Numbered from the stretch's first letter, positions 8,990 to 18,257 are shown. The stretch is 64,000 bases of DNA from Rhodospirillaceae bacterium (GCA_016845145.1 JAERTE010000073.1:1-64000); one strand, 5' to 3'. The notes: a model not told the origin generated them from the letters alone. Program-made: numbers and translations.

Positions 8990-9421
8990 TCACCGCGCAG
9001 CGGCGTTGCGCAAACCTTCGAAATGCTTGTCCCAACCTTGATCAAGCGCCGTCAGGAATGGCAGGGCGGCAGGCCCGGCGGCTTCGGCGATGCCTTCGTG
9101 ATGCAACGTCAATCGCGTGCCGCCGGCGGCATTTTCCAACAACCAGGTAACGGTGGTTTCCGCACCCTCGAACGGATTTATGACGAACGTCGTGACGAGT
9201 TTCTCAGGCGGGTTCATTTCCAGCACCCGGCCCCAGATTATCGGTACCGGCTCGCCGTCATCTTTGGTCTCCAGGCAAACGTAATCTTCGCCGACGCTGA
9301 AATCTTTCTCTGCCGGATGAAACCACTGTGCCAGTTTTTCTTTCTCGGTAAGAAACGCCCACACCGTTTCGCGCGAAGCATCGAAAAAGATCGTCTTGCG
9401 AATTGTTGTGACGTTGCTCAT
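8990..9421 (-). CDS. SRPBCC/AHSA1-domain protein
   Basis: A 143-residue single-domain protein of the START-like AHSA1 group. It has IFFDASRETVWAFLT at about 11-25, QWFHPAE near 32-38, VLEMNPPEKLVTTF near 66-79 and a C-terminal helix ending in GWDKHFEGL. Members form a hydrophobic cavity; ligand and role are unknown. Its start overlaps the stop of the upstream ArsR-type gene by 4 bases, the common ArsR-AHSA1 two-gene cassette. It lies tail to tail with tsaD, 3 bases apart. The cassette sits inside the otherwise conserved tsaD-gpsA order, so it may be a lineage-specific insertion. Confidence 0.9.
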   Translation of the reverse strand: MSNVTTIRKTIFFDASRETVWAFLTEKEKLAQWFHPAEKDFSVGEDYVCLETKDDGEPVPIIWGRVLEMNPPEKLVTTFVINPFEGAETTVTWLLENAAGGTRLTLHHEGIAEAAGPAALPFLTALDQGWDKHFEGLRNAAAR

Positions 9422-9771
9422 TTGTCGCTCTCCTCATTCTCTACGGCTTCCTGCAATGCCTGAAGACGCGTGTCCCAGAATTGTTCAAAGTAAGAGAGCC
9501 AATCGGATACCGTTTTGATGCCTTGCGGCTCCAAGCGATTGATGCGCTCGCGCCCTCGTGGATGCACGGAAATCAACCCGCCATTCTGTAGAACGCTCAG
9601 GTGCTTCTTCACCGCTGCCCGGGTCATGGTGAAATGGCCGGCAACCTCGCCGATGGTCATCTCCCGGCGGCTCAGATGGGTCAAAATATCGCGCCGGGTA
9701 GGGTCGGCCAAAGCGCGGAATGCGTCTTGAACGTTTGCCGGCGTTGAAATTGAAGGTTCAACGCTGATCAT
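9418..9771 (-). CDS. ArsR-family winged-helix transcriptional regulator
   Basis: A 117-residue winged-helix repressor. The segment FRALADPTRRDIL near 16-28 is the ArsR signature; the recognition region follows with MTRAAVKKHLSVL, then a beta-wing (GGLISVHPRGRERINRL). No metal-binding Cys cluster is present, so it belongs to the non-metal branch usually paired with AHSA1 proteins. The start at 9771 has GGAGG close upstream and gives a normal N-terminus; longer in-frame starts run through the promoter. A near-perfect 19-bp palindrome overlaps the presumed promoter about 55-75 bases upstream, which suggests that it controls its own two-gene operon. Confidence 0.92.
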   Translation of the reverse strand: MISVEPSISTPANVQDAFRALADPTRRDILTHLSRREMTIGEVAGHFTMTRAAVKKHLSVLQNGGLISVHPRGRERINRLEPQGIKTVSDWLSYFEQFWDTRLQALQEAVENEESDK

Positions 9772-9825
9772 ATCTCCTCCATTGCTTCTCAGCATTTGAC
9801 GTTTAAAGCAGTACCTTGTGGTTTC

Positions 9826-9857
9826 ATTTAGTATGATACCAAATAGTATTATGTCAA
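9826..9857 (-). promoter_or_regulatory. Promoter and palindromic operator for the ArsR/AHSA1 operon
   Basis: On the minus strand TTGACA (9852-9857) and CATACT (9830-9835) are 16 bases apart, a good sigma-70-like promoter. A 19-bp palindrome at 9826-9844 (ATTT-x-GTAT-x-ATAC-x-AAAT, only two non-complementary positions besides the centre) covers the -10 and spacer. A second short palindrome AATA-G-TATT lies at 9842-9850. An ArsR dimer bound there would block polymerase. This is read from sequence only. Confidence 0.65.
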
Positions 9858-9935
9858 GCTTGCTCTCGATTGTTTGACCGGCCAATCATCCAAGATCGCT
9901 TGGAGGCACGGCTCCGAGAGGGTAATAATCCGGGT

Positions 9936-10949
9936 ATGGATAAAATAAATGTCATCGGCGCAGGGGCCTGGGGCACGGCGTTGGCCACCGTCGCAAAACG
10001 AGCCGGGCGCGACGTTACCTTATGGGCGCGCGAAACAGCCGTCGTGGACGCCATCAATGAACAACACCGCAATACGCTGTTCTTACCTGACGTCGCACTG
10101 AATCCAGGCATCGTCGCCACCGACGATTTGGCGACGGCGGCAATTGCCGATGCCTTGCTTTTGGTGGTACCAGCGCAATTCCTGCGGGCAACCTGTGAAG
10201 CCCTTGCCCCGCACCTGGCCGATAACACACCGGTGGTGATCTGCGCCAAAGGCATAGAAATGGCATCGGGCGCGTTAATGAACGAAGTCGTCGAAGCGGT
10301 CTTGCCGGGGCGACCGCTGGCGGCTCTCTCAGGACCAACCTTCGCTATCGAGGTGGCGCGGGAACTGCCCACGGGCGTAACCCTTGCCAGCGACGATACG
10401 GCGTTGGGTCATCGATTGAGCCAGGCTCTCGGCACACCTCGTTTCCGCGCTTACCACAGCCCGGACTTGGTTGGCGCCGAGATTGGCGGCGCGGTCAAAA
10501 ACGTGCTGGCTATTGCGTGTGGCATCGTTGAAGGCAAAGGATTGGGCGACAACGCCCGCGCCACGTTGATCACCCGGGGCTTGGTGGAAATGGCGCGGCT
10601 TTGCGCCGCCAAGGGCGGTAATCCCGAAACCCTAATGGGACTTTCCGGCATCGGCGATTTGACGCTGACGTGCAACGCCATGCAGTCGCGCAATTTCTCG
10701 CTCGGTGTCGCGTTGGGCCAGGGCCGGACACTGAAAGAGATTTTGGGTGAGCGCAACTCGGTTGCGGAAGGCGTCGACACGGCCGGCGCCATCAGCGCGT
10801 TGGCCGACAAATTGTCCGTCGACATGCCGATCTGCCGCGCCGTGCAAGCCGTGGTCCATGGCGGCGCCAGAATCGACGAAACCGTGGCAACATTATTGGC
10901 GCGCCCTATCGGGGCGGATTCGCCATTTCAGGCCATGGGACAGTCTTGA
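9936..10949 (+). CDS. gpsA: Glycerol-3-phosphate dehydrogenase [NAD(P)+]
   Basis: A 337-residue cytoplasmic enzyme that reduces dihydroxyacetone phosphate to sn-glycerol-3-phosphate for phospholipid synthesis. The Rossmann motif GAGAWGTALA lies at 8-17. Further marks are ALSGPTFAIEVA near 152, the catalytic-lysine segment GGAVKNVLAIACG near 183-195, and GLSGIGDLTLTC near 234. The length is standard. The ATG at 9936 gives the canonical N-terminus; an upstream in-frame ATG at 9870 would add 22 unrelated residues. The stop overlaps the TTG start of the next gene. Confidence 0.96.
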   Translation: MDKINVIGAGAWGTALATVAKRAGRDVTLWARETAVVDAINEQHRNTLFLPDVALNPGIVATDDLATAAIADALLLVVPAQFLRATCEALAPHLADNTPVVICAKGIEMASGALMNEVVEAVLPGRPLAALSGPTFAIEVARELPTGVTLASDDTALGHRLSQALGTPRFRAYHSPDLVGAEIGGAVKNVLAIACGIVEGKGLGDNARATLITRGLVEMARLCAAKGGNPETLMGLSGIGDLTLTCNAMQSRNFSLGVALGQGRTLKEILGERNSVAEGVDTAGAISALADKLSVDMPICRAVQAVVHGGARIDETVATLLARPIGADSPFQAMGQS

Positions 10950-13060
10950 GCCGCTTGCCCGCCATTTTGGTCGCCGTTTTGCTTTGGCTGCCAAACACCA
11001 CCTCGGCACTGCCGGGTGGCAACCAGATGTCCGTTGAAGCCAGCCCATATCTTCAAAGCCATGCCAAGGACGCCGTGCACTGGCGGCCCTGGGGGCCAAA
11101 GGCGTTGGCCGAAGCGAAGACGCTGAACCGGCCGATTTTCCTGTCGATCGGGTATCTGGCCTGCCACTGGTGCCACGTGATGCAACGTGAATCCTTTGCT
11201 GGCGGAGAAGGTGCCGCGTTGATCAACGAGCTGTTCGTGCCTGTGCTGATCGACCGCGAAGAACGCCCTGATCTGGATTTCCTTTATCAAAATGCAGCCG
11301 CCCTGCTGGACTTGCCCACCGGATGGCCGTTGAGCATGTTTCTCAGTCACGAAGGCCAGCCATTTTTTGGCGCCACCTATATTCCCAAGGACGCCGGCCT
11401 TGGCATGCCAGCTTTAAGCGATGTGCTGCGCCGCATCAATAATGCCTACAAATCGGATCCTGAAGGTGTCATCAGGGATGCTGCGATGGTCGGTCGCGCA
11501 CTGGCCGCCGCCAACCGGCCGCAAGCGGGTGAAGTAACCCCAATGCACCGCACGCAGGCCGCCAAAGCCTACATGGCCGAAGCCGACAGCCTGAGCGGTG
11601 GCTTTGGCGACGCCGCGAAATTTCCCAACTGGCCGGCGCTGTTGCTGCTTTGGCGCCAGCACTTGCGCAGCGGCGACATCGCGACTGGCGATTTCGTCAA
11701 ATTGTCGCTGCGCGAAATGGTCCGAGGCGGATTGTTCGATCATTTGGGCGGCGGGTTCTTCCGCTATACAACCGAACCGCTTTGGCGTACGCCGCACTTC
11801 GAAAAGATGCTCGACGTCAATGCGGGCATGATCCGGCTGTTGGCTCAAGTGTGGCGCGAAACCAAAGACCCGGAAATGGAATCCGCCGTTTCACAAACCA
11901 TTGCTTTTCTGGCGCGAGAGATGCGCCATCCGAACGGCGCCTTCATTTCCAGCCTTGATGCCGACAGCCTCTCAATTGCCGGAGAAGAACACGAGGGCGC
12001 ATTTTACCGATGGCGCGAAGCGGATATCCGCGCCGTCTTGGGCTCAGACGCGGGAGCGTTCCTCGCTAAGTATGCAGTGGCGCCACTGGAGAATGCGCCC
12101 GGAGAGGCAGAGCCCGAATGGGGAACTTTGTACCGTCAAGACGCCGAAGCCAACGCGGGTGCCTTGAGAAAACTTTTCCAGGCCCGAACGGCGCGCCCGC
12201 GCCCAAAACGCGACGCTAAAATCCTGGCCGATGGCAACGGGCTGGCAATCCGCGCGCTGGCGGAAGCAGGTTTTGCGATGGGCCGCGCTGATTGGATCGA
12301 GCTCGCTGTAGCTGTTTTCAAAGCTTCGACAGATGCCTTGATGGGGCCCGATGACCGAATGCATCAAAGTGCCGTTATCGACGGCGAGGCAAGCCGGCGT
12401 GGCCCCATGGCGACGCTTTCCGCCATTGCCGCCATGGCGCACGGCGCCGTCAGCCTGTTCGAAGCGACCGGCAACGGCGCCTATCTGGCGCGGGCCCAGG
12501 CGTGGGGCGAGTTGATCTTAGCGCATCATAGTGACGCCAGTGAGCCAGGATTTTTTGCCGACGCCAAACAGGCCATAGCCGTGCCAATTCGCTTGAAACC
12601 GGTGTTCGACGATCCCAACCCGGCTGGCAATTCCGCCGCCGTATCTTTGTTTGCGAGGCTATATTTCCACACCGGTAAAGCGGTATGGCGCAAATTGGCA
12701 ACCATAACGCTCGAAGCGTTTGGTGCCACTGCTGACACGCCGGCCATCGGTTCCGCCGGGCTGATGAATGCCGCCGACGATCTGATGTCGGCACTGCAGG
12801 TGGTGGTCATCGGTCAACGTTCGAAACCAAATACTGCGCAACTGTTGAGAACAATCTCGCGGCGCTCACTGCCGGCGCAAGTTCTACAGGTGATTGCGCC
12901 GGGCACGATGTTGCCCGATGGCCATCCTGCACAGTTCAAGGAGCAGATCGACGCCCGAGCCACGGCGTATGTTTGCCGCGGTACGGTATGCTCGCTTCCG
13001 GCAACAACCGCGGGTGATCTTGACGAAAACCTAGCCGTCTTTAGAAAAGACACTAAATAG
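10946..13060 (+). CDS. DUF255 thioredoxin-like protein (YyaL/SPATA20 family) with predicted signal peptide
   Basis: A 704-residue protein of the DUF255 family: an N-terminal thioredoxin-like fold followed by an (alpha/alpha)6-barrel-like region. The family motif CHWCH is at 73-77. The first 21 residues form a hydrophobic stretch after SR and end in TTSA, like a cleavable signal peptide, which most relatives lack. That would place the protein in the periplasm. The assigned start is a TTG at 10946 overlapping the gpsA stop (TTGA). If translation instead began at Met28, the protein would be cytoplasmic and of standard length. Function is not established for the family. Confidence 0.87.
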   Translation: MSRLPAILVAVLLWLPNTTSALPGGNQMSVEASPYLQSHAKDAVHWRPWGPKALAEAKTLNRPIFLSIGYLACHWCHVMQRESFAGGEGAALINELFVPVLIDREERPDLDFLYQNAAALLDLPTGWPLSMFLSHEGQPFFGATYIPKDAGLGMPALSDVLRRINNAYKSDPEGVIRDAAMVGRALAAANRPQAGEVTPMHRTQAAKAYMAEADSLSGGFGDAAKFPNWPALLLLWRQHLRSGDIATGDFVKLSLREMVRGGLFDHLGGGFFRYTTEPLWRTPHFEKMLDVNAGMIRLLAQVWRETKDPEMESAVSQTIAFLAREMRHPNGAFISSLDADSLSIAGEEHEGAFYRWREADIRAVLGSDAGAFLAKYAVAPLENAPGEAEPEWGTLYRQDAEANAGALRKLFQARTARPRPKRDAKILADGNGLAIRALAEAGFAMGRADWIELAVAVFKASTDALMGPDDRMHQSAVIDGEASRRGPMATLSAIAAMAHGAVSLFEATGNGAYLARAQAWGELILAHHSDASEPGFFADAKQAIAVPIRLKPVFDDPNPAGNSAAVSLFARLYFHTGKAVWRKLATITLEAFGATADTPAIGSAGLMNAADDLMSALQVVVIGQRSKPNTAQLLRTISRRSLPAQVLQVIAPGTMLPDGHPAQFKEQIDARATAYVCRGTVCSLPATTAGDLDENLAVFRKDTK

Positions 13061-13090
13061 ATTCAGCAGTTCATTCATGGGGAGATATTC

Positions 13091-13381
13091 ATGCACTACG
13101 CCATCATCTGCGTCGACAAGCGCGATTCAATGGAATTACGTATGGCCACGCGCCCGGCACACGTCGCCTATCTCGATAACTATCGCGACCAGATGGTCGC
13201 TGCCGGCCCCACCCTCACCGACGACGGCGAAGGCATGACCGGTTCCATTATCATCATGGATTTCGACGACCGTGCCGCCGCAGAAGCCTTCGCCGCTGGA
13301 GACCCTTACGCGCAAGCCGGACTTTTCGAAAGCGTAACGATTACGGCGTGGCGAAAAGTGTTCCCGCCGGATAGTCAATGA
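13091..13381 (+). CDS. YciI-family protein
   Basis: A 96-residue protein with a dimeric alpha-beta barrel pattern. It starts HYAIICVDK, has the RPAHVAYLD segment carrying the family His (His24), GSIIIMDFDD near 51-60, and the closing DPYAQAGLFESVTITAWRKVF. YciI-like proteins are small putative enzymes of uncertain reaction. A GGGGAGA ribosome site precedes the ATG. It overlaps the next gene by four bases (ATGA), so the two are co-translated. YciI next to gpsA/tsaD is common in alphaproteobacteria. Confidence 0.94.
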   Translation: MHYAIICVDKRDSMELRMATRPAHVAYLDNYRDQMVAAGPTLTDDGEGMTGSIIIMDFDDRAAAEAFAAGDPYAQAGLFESVTITAWRKVFPPDSQ

Positions 13382-13740
13382 CCCGCGCACCGCATCGCCT
13401 TTGCGCGCTGGAAGACGTGCCGGAGAACGGCACGAACGGTTTTCTGGTGAAGACGGAGAATGGCCGTTTCGGCGCCATGGCTATCCGCCAGGAAGATAAC
13501 GTCCACGTCTATGTCAATTCCTGCCCCCATATCGGTGCGCCGCTTGACCTCAAACCGGGCAAGTTTCTCAACCGCGAAGGCACCCACATCATCTGCACCA
13601 CACACGGCGCCTTGTTTCGGATAGATGACGGCTACTGTGTTTCCGGTCCGTGCGCCGGCGCCAGCCTAATGGCTTTGGAGGCGATAGAAAAAGACGGCGA
13701 TCTCTACATCAATCTACCGACACCCGCGAGCACGCCCTAA
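13378..13740 (+). CDS. Rieske [2Fe-2S] domain protein
   Basis: A 120-residue single Rieske domain. The iron-sulfur ligands are visible as Cys49-x-His51 (SCPHIG) and Cys73-x-x-His76 (CTTHG). There is no transmembrane segment or catalytic domain, so it is a soluble Rieske-type ferredoxin that would hand electrons to an unknown partner. It overlaps the upstream YciI gene by 4 bases. A 142-base gap before acs follows; it contains one small GAACC/GGTTC hairpin and no open frame worth noting. Confidence 0.93.
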   Translation: MTRAPHRLCALEDVPENGTNGFLVKTENGRFGAMAIRQEDNVHVYVNSCPHIGAPLDLKPGKFLNREGTHIICTTHGALFRIDDGYCVSGPCAGASLMALEAIEKDGDLYINLPTPASTP

Positions 13741-13881
13741 ATACGTCTTCAACCATCGTCCAGCTTGTGAATCCGGGGTGATTTGGCATAATCCGCCGCA
13801 AGCAGAACGAGGCTTTCGAACCGCGGGGGTTCTGTAGGGAGGTGCCGCGCGGCTTCGTATGATCAAGGGAGAGCGATCAAT

Positions 13882-15822
13882 ATGAGCGAAGTTCACGTCT
13901 ATCCGGTGCCCGAGGCATTTGCAGCCAACTCATTGTGCACCGACGAGCAATACCAGGAAATGTACAAACGTTCCGTCGAGGACCCGGAAGGCTTCTGGGG
14001 CGAGCACGGCAAACGCATCACCTGGTTCAAGGATTACACCAAGGTCAAAAACGTCAGCTTCGATAAGCCGGACGTGTCCATCAAATGGTACGAAGATGGT
14101 ACCTTGAATGCATCCTACAACTGCATCGACCGGCATCTCGAAAGCCGCGGTGATCAGGTGGCGATCATTTGGGAGGGCGATGACCCCGCAGATGACAAAA
14201 AGATCACCTACAAGGAATTGCACGCGGAGGTCTGCCGGCTCGCCAATGCCATGAAGGATCGGGGCGTCAAACGTGGCGACCGGGTATGTATCTACATGCC
14301 GATGGTGCCGGAAGCCGCGTATGCCATGCTGGCCTGTACGCGCATCGGTGCCATCCATTCGATTGTTTTCGGCGGCTTTTCGCCCGATGCCTTGGCGCAA
14401 CGGATCGACGATTCGAAGTGCTGTGCGGTCATTACGGCCGACGAAGGCGTGCGCGGCGGACGACCAATCCCGTTGAAAGCCAACACCGACAAGGCGTTGG
14501 AATCGTGCGACAGCGTGCACTCGGTGTTCGTGGTCAAACGCACGGGCGGCGATATCGGCTGGAACGACGAAGTTGATGTCTGGTATCACGAGGCCACGTC
14601 GGCTGCGTCGACCGATTGCGAACCCGAAGAAATGAACGCAGAAGATCCGTTGTTCATTCTCTACACGTCGGGCTCCACAGGGCAGCCCAAAGGCGTACAG
14701 CACACCACGGGTGGTTACATGGTTTTCGCATCCATGACCCACGAGTATGTCTTCGACTATCACGACGGTGAAATTTACTGGTGCACGGCGGATGTCGGCT
14801 GGGTCACGGGCCACAGCTACATCGTCTACGGCCCGTTGGCCAATGGCGCCACCACGGTGATGTTTGAAGGTGTTCCCAACTACCCGGATGCATCGCGCTT
14901 TTGGCAGGTTTGTGACAAGCACAACATTTCCATCTTCTACACCGCACCGACAGCCATCCGTGCACTGATGGGTGCCGGCGACGAGTTCGTCAGCTCCACC
15001 AGCCGCAAATCGATCAGATTGCTGGGTTCGGTTGGCGAGCCGATCAACCCGGAAGCCTGGGAATGGTATTATCGCGTGGTCGGCGACACTCGCTGCCCGA
15101 TCGTCGATACCTGGTGGCAAACGGAGACCGGCGGCATTCTGATCACGCCGCTGCCGGGTGCAACGGACCTGAAACCGGGCTCGGCGACGCGGCCGTTCTT
15201 TGGCGTGCAGCCGTTGTTGGTCGACGCCGAGGGCAATGAGATCCACGGCGCCACCGATGGCAATCTGTGCATCTCTGAATCCTGGCCGGGCCAGATGCGC
15301 ACCGTATACGGTGACCATCAGCGCTTTATCGACACCTACTTCGCCACCTATCCAGGCCTCTACTTCACCGGTGACGGCTGTCGCCGTGATGAAGACGGCT
15401 ATTATTGGATCACGGGACGGGTCGATGACGTGATCAATGTATCCGGGCATCGCATGGGCACGGCGGAAGTGGAATCGGCACTGGTTGCGCACGAGGCCGT
15501 CTCCGAGGCCGCCGTTGTCGGCGCCCCGCACGACATCAAAGGTCAGGGCATTTACGCCTACGTAACGCTCACCGCCGGTGTCGAGAGTTCCGACGAGCTG
15601 AAAAAGGAACTGGTACAATGGGTCCGCAAGGAAATTGGCCCCATCGCCAGCCCCGATTGGCTGCAGTGGTCGCCAGGTTTGCCGAAGACTCGTTCCGGCA
15701 AGATCATGCGCCGCATTCTACGCAAGATCGCCGAGAACGATTACTCGAACCTGGGCGATACATCGACGTTGGCGGAACCCGCCGTGGTCGACGACCTGAT
15801 CGAGAACCGCCAGAACCGCTAA
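13882..15822 (+). CDS. acs: Acetyl-CoA synthetase
   Basis: A 646-residue adenylate-forming enzyme that turns acetate, ATP and CoA into acetyl-CoA. Visible marks are the [17 protein letters not shown] block near 130, FGGFSPDAL near 168, the phosphate loop [11 protein letters not shown] near 260, the WWQTETGG motif near 412, the [14 protein letters not shown] hinge near 512-525, and the C-terminal SGKIMRR, whose lysine (about 605) is the site for acetylation control in this family. The length is standard. GGGAGAG precedes the ATG. A strong terminator follows 23 bases after the stop. Confidence 0.97.
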   Translation: MSEVHVYPVPEAFAANSLCTDEQYQEMYKRSVEDPEGFWGEHGKRITWFKDYTKVKNVSFDKPDVSIKWYEDGTLNASYNCIDRHLESRGDQVAIIWEGDDPADDKKITYKELHAEVCRLANAMKDRGVKRGDRVCIYMPMVPEAAYAMLACTRIGAIHSIVFGGFSPDALAQRIDDSKCCAVITADEGVRGGRPIPLKANTDKALESCDSVHSVFVVKRTGGDIGWNDEVDVWYHEATSAASTDCEPEEMNAEDPLFILYTSGSTGQPKGVQHTTGGYMVFASMTHEYVFDYHDGEIYWCTADVGWVTGHSYIVYGPLANGATTVMFEGVPNYPDASRFWQVCDKHNISIFYTAPTAIRALMGAGDEFVSSTSRKSIRLLGSVGEPINPEAWEWYYRVVGDTRCPIVDTWWQTETGGILITPLPGATDLKPGSATRPFFGVQPLLVDAEGNEIHGATDGNLCISESWPGQMRTVYGDHQRFIDTYFATYPGLYFTGDGCRRDEDGYYWITGRVDDVINVSGHRMGTAEVESALVAHEAVSEAAVVGAPHDIKGQGIYAYVTLTAGVESSDELKKELVQWVRKEIGPIASPDWLQWSPGLPKTRSGKIMRRILRKIAENDYSNLGDTSTLAEPAVVDDLIENRQNR

Positions 15823-15845
15823 CAACGCGTAGACGGCAGAAATTA

Positions 15846-15877
15846 ACGGCGGGGCTTCGGTCCCGCCGTATTTTTTT
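15846..15877 (+). terminator. Rho-independent terminator after acs
   Basis: A 10-bp stem (ACGGCGGGGC pairing with GTCCCGCCGT, one wobble pair) closes on a TTCG tetraloop at 15846-15869 and is followed by seven T residues. It ends the acs transcript. On the other strand it lacks a T run, so it should not stop the convergent TPR gene. Confidence 0.93.
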
Positions 15878-15882
15878 GAATT

Positions 15883-17286
15883 TTATTTCGATTGTCCTGC
15901 GCGCGCGGTCAACAAACGCTCAACGCGGGCGAGGTTGGACCGGATCACCTCGGCACGCTTTCTATCACCGTGCTGCTGATAGGTTTCCGCCGCACCTTCG
16001 AAGCAGGTTTGCGCTTCTCTCAACAAAGCCACTTCGGCATTGCGCTTGGCAAGAGAGAAACACGCCGCGCCTAAGTTGTTTGCCGTCTGTGCCCAGAGTT
16101 GCGGTGCGCGATCACGTTTACGCACCTCAAGGACCTTGCGGAATTTAGCCACCGCCATTTCCAAGGTGACGTTGCCGGTTACCTGCTCGCCCAACGCCAA
16201 AAGGATCGTTCCGTACTGGTTCATCACCTCGGCCCAGCGCGCGGGCATGGCCTCCTTGGTATAGACCGTTAGCGCTTCTTCAAACGATTTGCCCGCCTCT
16301 TGCAGGTAAGCCGCCCTACCCGTACGCATGGAGAGGCGATAGAGCACCAACCCGTGATTAATATGCGCCAGCGCCCAGTCATAAGGGTGCGAGCCACGCC
16401 CCAATGTCTCGGTTATTTTCCGATAAGCGACGGCCGCGGCCTTCAAACCATCGTCATCGCGCTCGGCGATACTCCGAGCCTTGAGCGCCGTCGCCAAATG
16501 ACTTTGTGCCACGGCCCAGATATCGGGATCCGTTTCAGGCGCAGTTTTCTTGACAGCCGTCCGATACAGTGAGGCGGCACTCGCCAGATTTTTCGCACCC
16601 TTGATAATACGGTATTGCGCTGAAAAGGCGTTGGCGAGATTGGTCAGCACCGTTGCGTGTTGAACAGCGGACATCCCTTCAGGTTGGTTTTGCGCGACAT
16701 CCCGCGTTCCCTGGAGCGCCCACCCAAGGACCTCGGAGATATGTGTTTTCAACCCGGAAAACGTCGGGCCCACTGCGGCCAGCACGGTGGCATGCACAAC
16801 AGATGCCTGAGATTCCAACATATCGGTGGGCAGTTGCAAGGTGTCCCCTAATCCAAAAGCGCCGGGCAGATTGTCGGCGCAAGGAATTTTGGAATCAAAC
16901 CGCAACCGCACCAAATCTTTCTCGATTTCGCCCCAAACCAAAATATCCGCATCTTGTTCACGCAACAACTCGCGGCCCTTCTCGGACGCAAGCATCAAGC
17001 GGCGAACCTGATTGGAATCTTTCGGTAATTTCAGTACTTGATTCGACCTGTAAACCGCCAGCGCATCACAGCTGTCGAGGACTTCGCTCACTCGCGTCGT
17101 TACCGCGCCGCCCGAATCGCCGTTCAGATCGGCCAGCAGCACCTTGGGTTCGCCGCTCGCCTCGCCACCCGTTGGTGCGAAATTACTGCCGGATACGCGT
17201 TGGGCACCCTGCGCCTTGCGTTTCGAGCGGCGGCTCGTCTTCCTTGCCAAGGAAGGCGCCAGAAAACTGAACAGTTCACGAAACAT
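15883..17286 (-). CDS. TPR-repeat protein of unknown function
   Basis: A 467-residue protein. Residues 1-40 are basic with a short hydrophobic start (FRELFSFLAPSLA). Residues about 48-165 form an alpha/beta domain (VLLADLNGDSGGAVTTRVSEVL, then ILVWGEIEKDLVRLRF) that recalls the small N-terminal domains found before TPRs in signalling adaptors. From about 205 to 460 there are at least five TPR-like units, with repeated A-x-W-A-x-x-x-x-N-x-G patterns (for example DWALAHINHGL, RWAEVMNQYGT and LWAQTANNLGA). The role is unknown; such proteins usually scaffold partners. It is divergent from the response-regulator gene across 180 bases that contain a perfect 14-bp palindrome. Confidence 0.8.
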   Translation of the reverse strand: MFRELFSFLAPSLARKTSRRSKRKAQGAQRVSGSNFAPTGGEASGEPKVLLADLNGDSGGAVTTRVSEVLDSCDALAVYRSNQVLKLPKDSNQVRRLMLASEKGRELLREQDADILVWGEIEKDLVRLRFDSKIPCADNLPGAFGLGDTLQLPTDMLESQASVVHATVLAAVGPTFSGLKTHISEVLGWALQGTRDVAQNQPEGMSAVQHATVLTNLANAFSAQYRIIKGAKNLASAASLYRTAVKKTAPETDPDIWAVAQSHLATALKARSIAERDDDGLKAAAVAYRKITETLGRGSHPYDWALAHINHGLVLYRLSMRTGRAAYLQEAGKSFEEALTVYTKEAMPARWAEVMNQYGTILLALGEQVTGNVTLEMAVAKFRKVLEVRKRDRAPQLWAQTANNLGAACFSLAKRNAEVALLREAQTCFEGAAETYQQHGDRKRAEVIRSNLARVERLLTARAGQSK

Positions 17287-17389
17287 CGGCTCTCCGCGGA
17301 CCTTTACGGCTCAACGTCAATATCCTTGAAAATGCCGCATGGTTGGCGAGTTCGCAATCCATGAATTCAATGAAATACTGGCCATACGT

Positions 17390-17403
17390 GTGATGGCCAT
17401 CAC
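17390..17403. promoter_or_regulatory. Perfect 14-bp palindrome in a divergent promoter region
   Basis: GTGATGGCCATCAC reads the same on both strands. It lies 103 bases upstream of the TPR gene start and 63 bases upstream of the response-regulator start, the right place for a shared operator. The binding protein is unknown. The rest of the 180-base gap is AT-rich next to the response-regulator start. Confidence 0.4.
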
Positions 17404-17466
17404 TTCGGCATAGGCCTTTTTGTCTAATAATCCCTTTTATCATAACGATAACGAAATAAATATATC

Positions 17467-18033
17467 ATGCAAACTGCCAATTCAGATACGCCCGCCCCGC
17501 CAGAGCCAAAATTGATGACTGAAACGCCCTCTGAAAAAACACGGCTCGATCTAACGTCTCTGCAATTCCTTGTTGTGGATGACCACCGGTTTAGTCGCAC
17601 GCTGATCAAAACAGCGCTTCGGGCACACGAACTTACGCACATTACCGAAGCGCCGGATGCACCATCTGCTTTTGAAATTCTCAACGATCCGGAAACCACC
17701 ATCGATCTTATTCTTGTGGACCACGACATGCCCATTCTATCGGGCGTCGAGTTCACACGAATCGTGCGGCGCGGCATTGATGTCCCCGACCCGGAGGTCC
17801 CGATTATCATGGTGTCGGGCATGTCTGCGATGGAACAGGTGGTGGAAGCGCGAAACTGCGGTATTCACGAATTTGTCGCGAAGCCATTTACGGCGGACAT
17901 TCTGTACAAACATATCGCTCAGACGATGTTCTGGCCGCGCCCGTTCATTCGCTCAAACACATACATCGGGCCGGATCGCCGTTGGCTGAACGCCGGCGCG
18001 CCCACAGGTGACGAGCGGCGGGAGAAAACCTAG
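17467..18033 (+). CDS. Stand-alone response regulator receiver protein
   Basis: A 188-residue protein. A proline-rich leader (1-30) is followed by a CheY-like receiver: acidic pair Asp38-Asp39, phospho-acceptor Asp85 in VDHDMP, Ser117 in VSG and Lys139 in AKPF. The short tail holds a YIGPDRRW motif, shared by a group of single-domain alphaproteobacterial receivers. No output domain is present, so it would act by binding a partner. No histidine kinase is nearby. Its TAG and the stop of the SDHAF4 gene share the palindrome CTAG (18030-18033). Confidence 0.9.
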   Translation: MQTANSDTPAPPEPKLMTETPSEKTRLDLTSLQFLVVDDHRFSRTLIKTALRAHELTHITEAPDAPSAFEILNDPETTIDLILVDHDMPILSGVEFTRIVRRGIDVPDPEVPIIMVSGMSAMEQVVEARNCGIHEFVAKPFTADILYKHIAQTMFWPRPFIRSNTYIGPDRRWLNAGAPTGDERREKT

Positions 18034-18257
18034 AAATCGATGCAGCGGCCTTTCCGCTCCCAATCACCATAACGTGTCGGTTCCGGTCCCTTCGGTCCCC
18101 CGGTCTCGCCAGGCTGTCCTTGATGCTTTGCCTCTACGGGTTCGACCATTGCTTCCGGATCGACAGGCTCATCCGGCTCAGCGGCAGGCGCGGGTTCACC
18201 GCTCAATACGGCAAGCGAGCGTTGCATGCGCGAAACTGACTGTCGATCATCCGCCAT
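18030..18257 (-). CDS. Succinate dehydrogenase assembly factor 4-like protein (DUF1674)
   Basis: A 75-residue protein. The N-terminal two-thirds are acidic and probably disordered. The last 20 residues carry the family signature, GGPKGPEPTRYGDWERKG and the ending RCIDF. In mitochondria SDHAF4 binds flavinylated SdhA; the bacterial proteins are presumed to do the same. I chose the ATG at 18257, which has GGAAGG upstream, over a longer form starting at 18287. Convergent with the response-regulator gene. Confidence 0.88.
   Translation of the reverse strand: MADDRQSVSRMQRSLAVLSGEPAPAAEPDEPVDPEAMVEPVEAKHQGQPGETGGPKGPEPTRYGDWERKGRCIDF

Noticed and set aside
13930-15618. A 562-codon open frame on the minus strand opposite acs
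   Set aside because: It lies entirely within acs in the opposite direction; acs has all family motifs. Long antisense frames of this type arise from codon bias in GC-rich genes. Its product shows no domain pattern.
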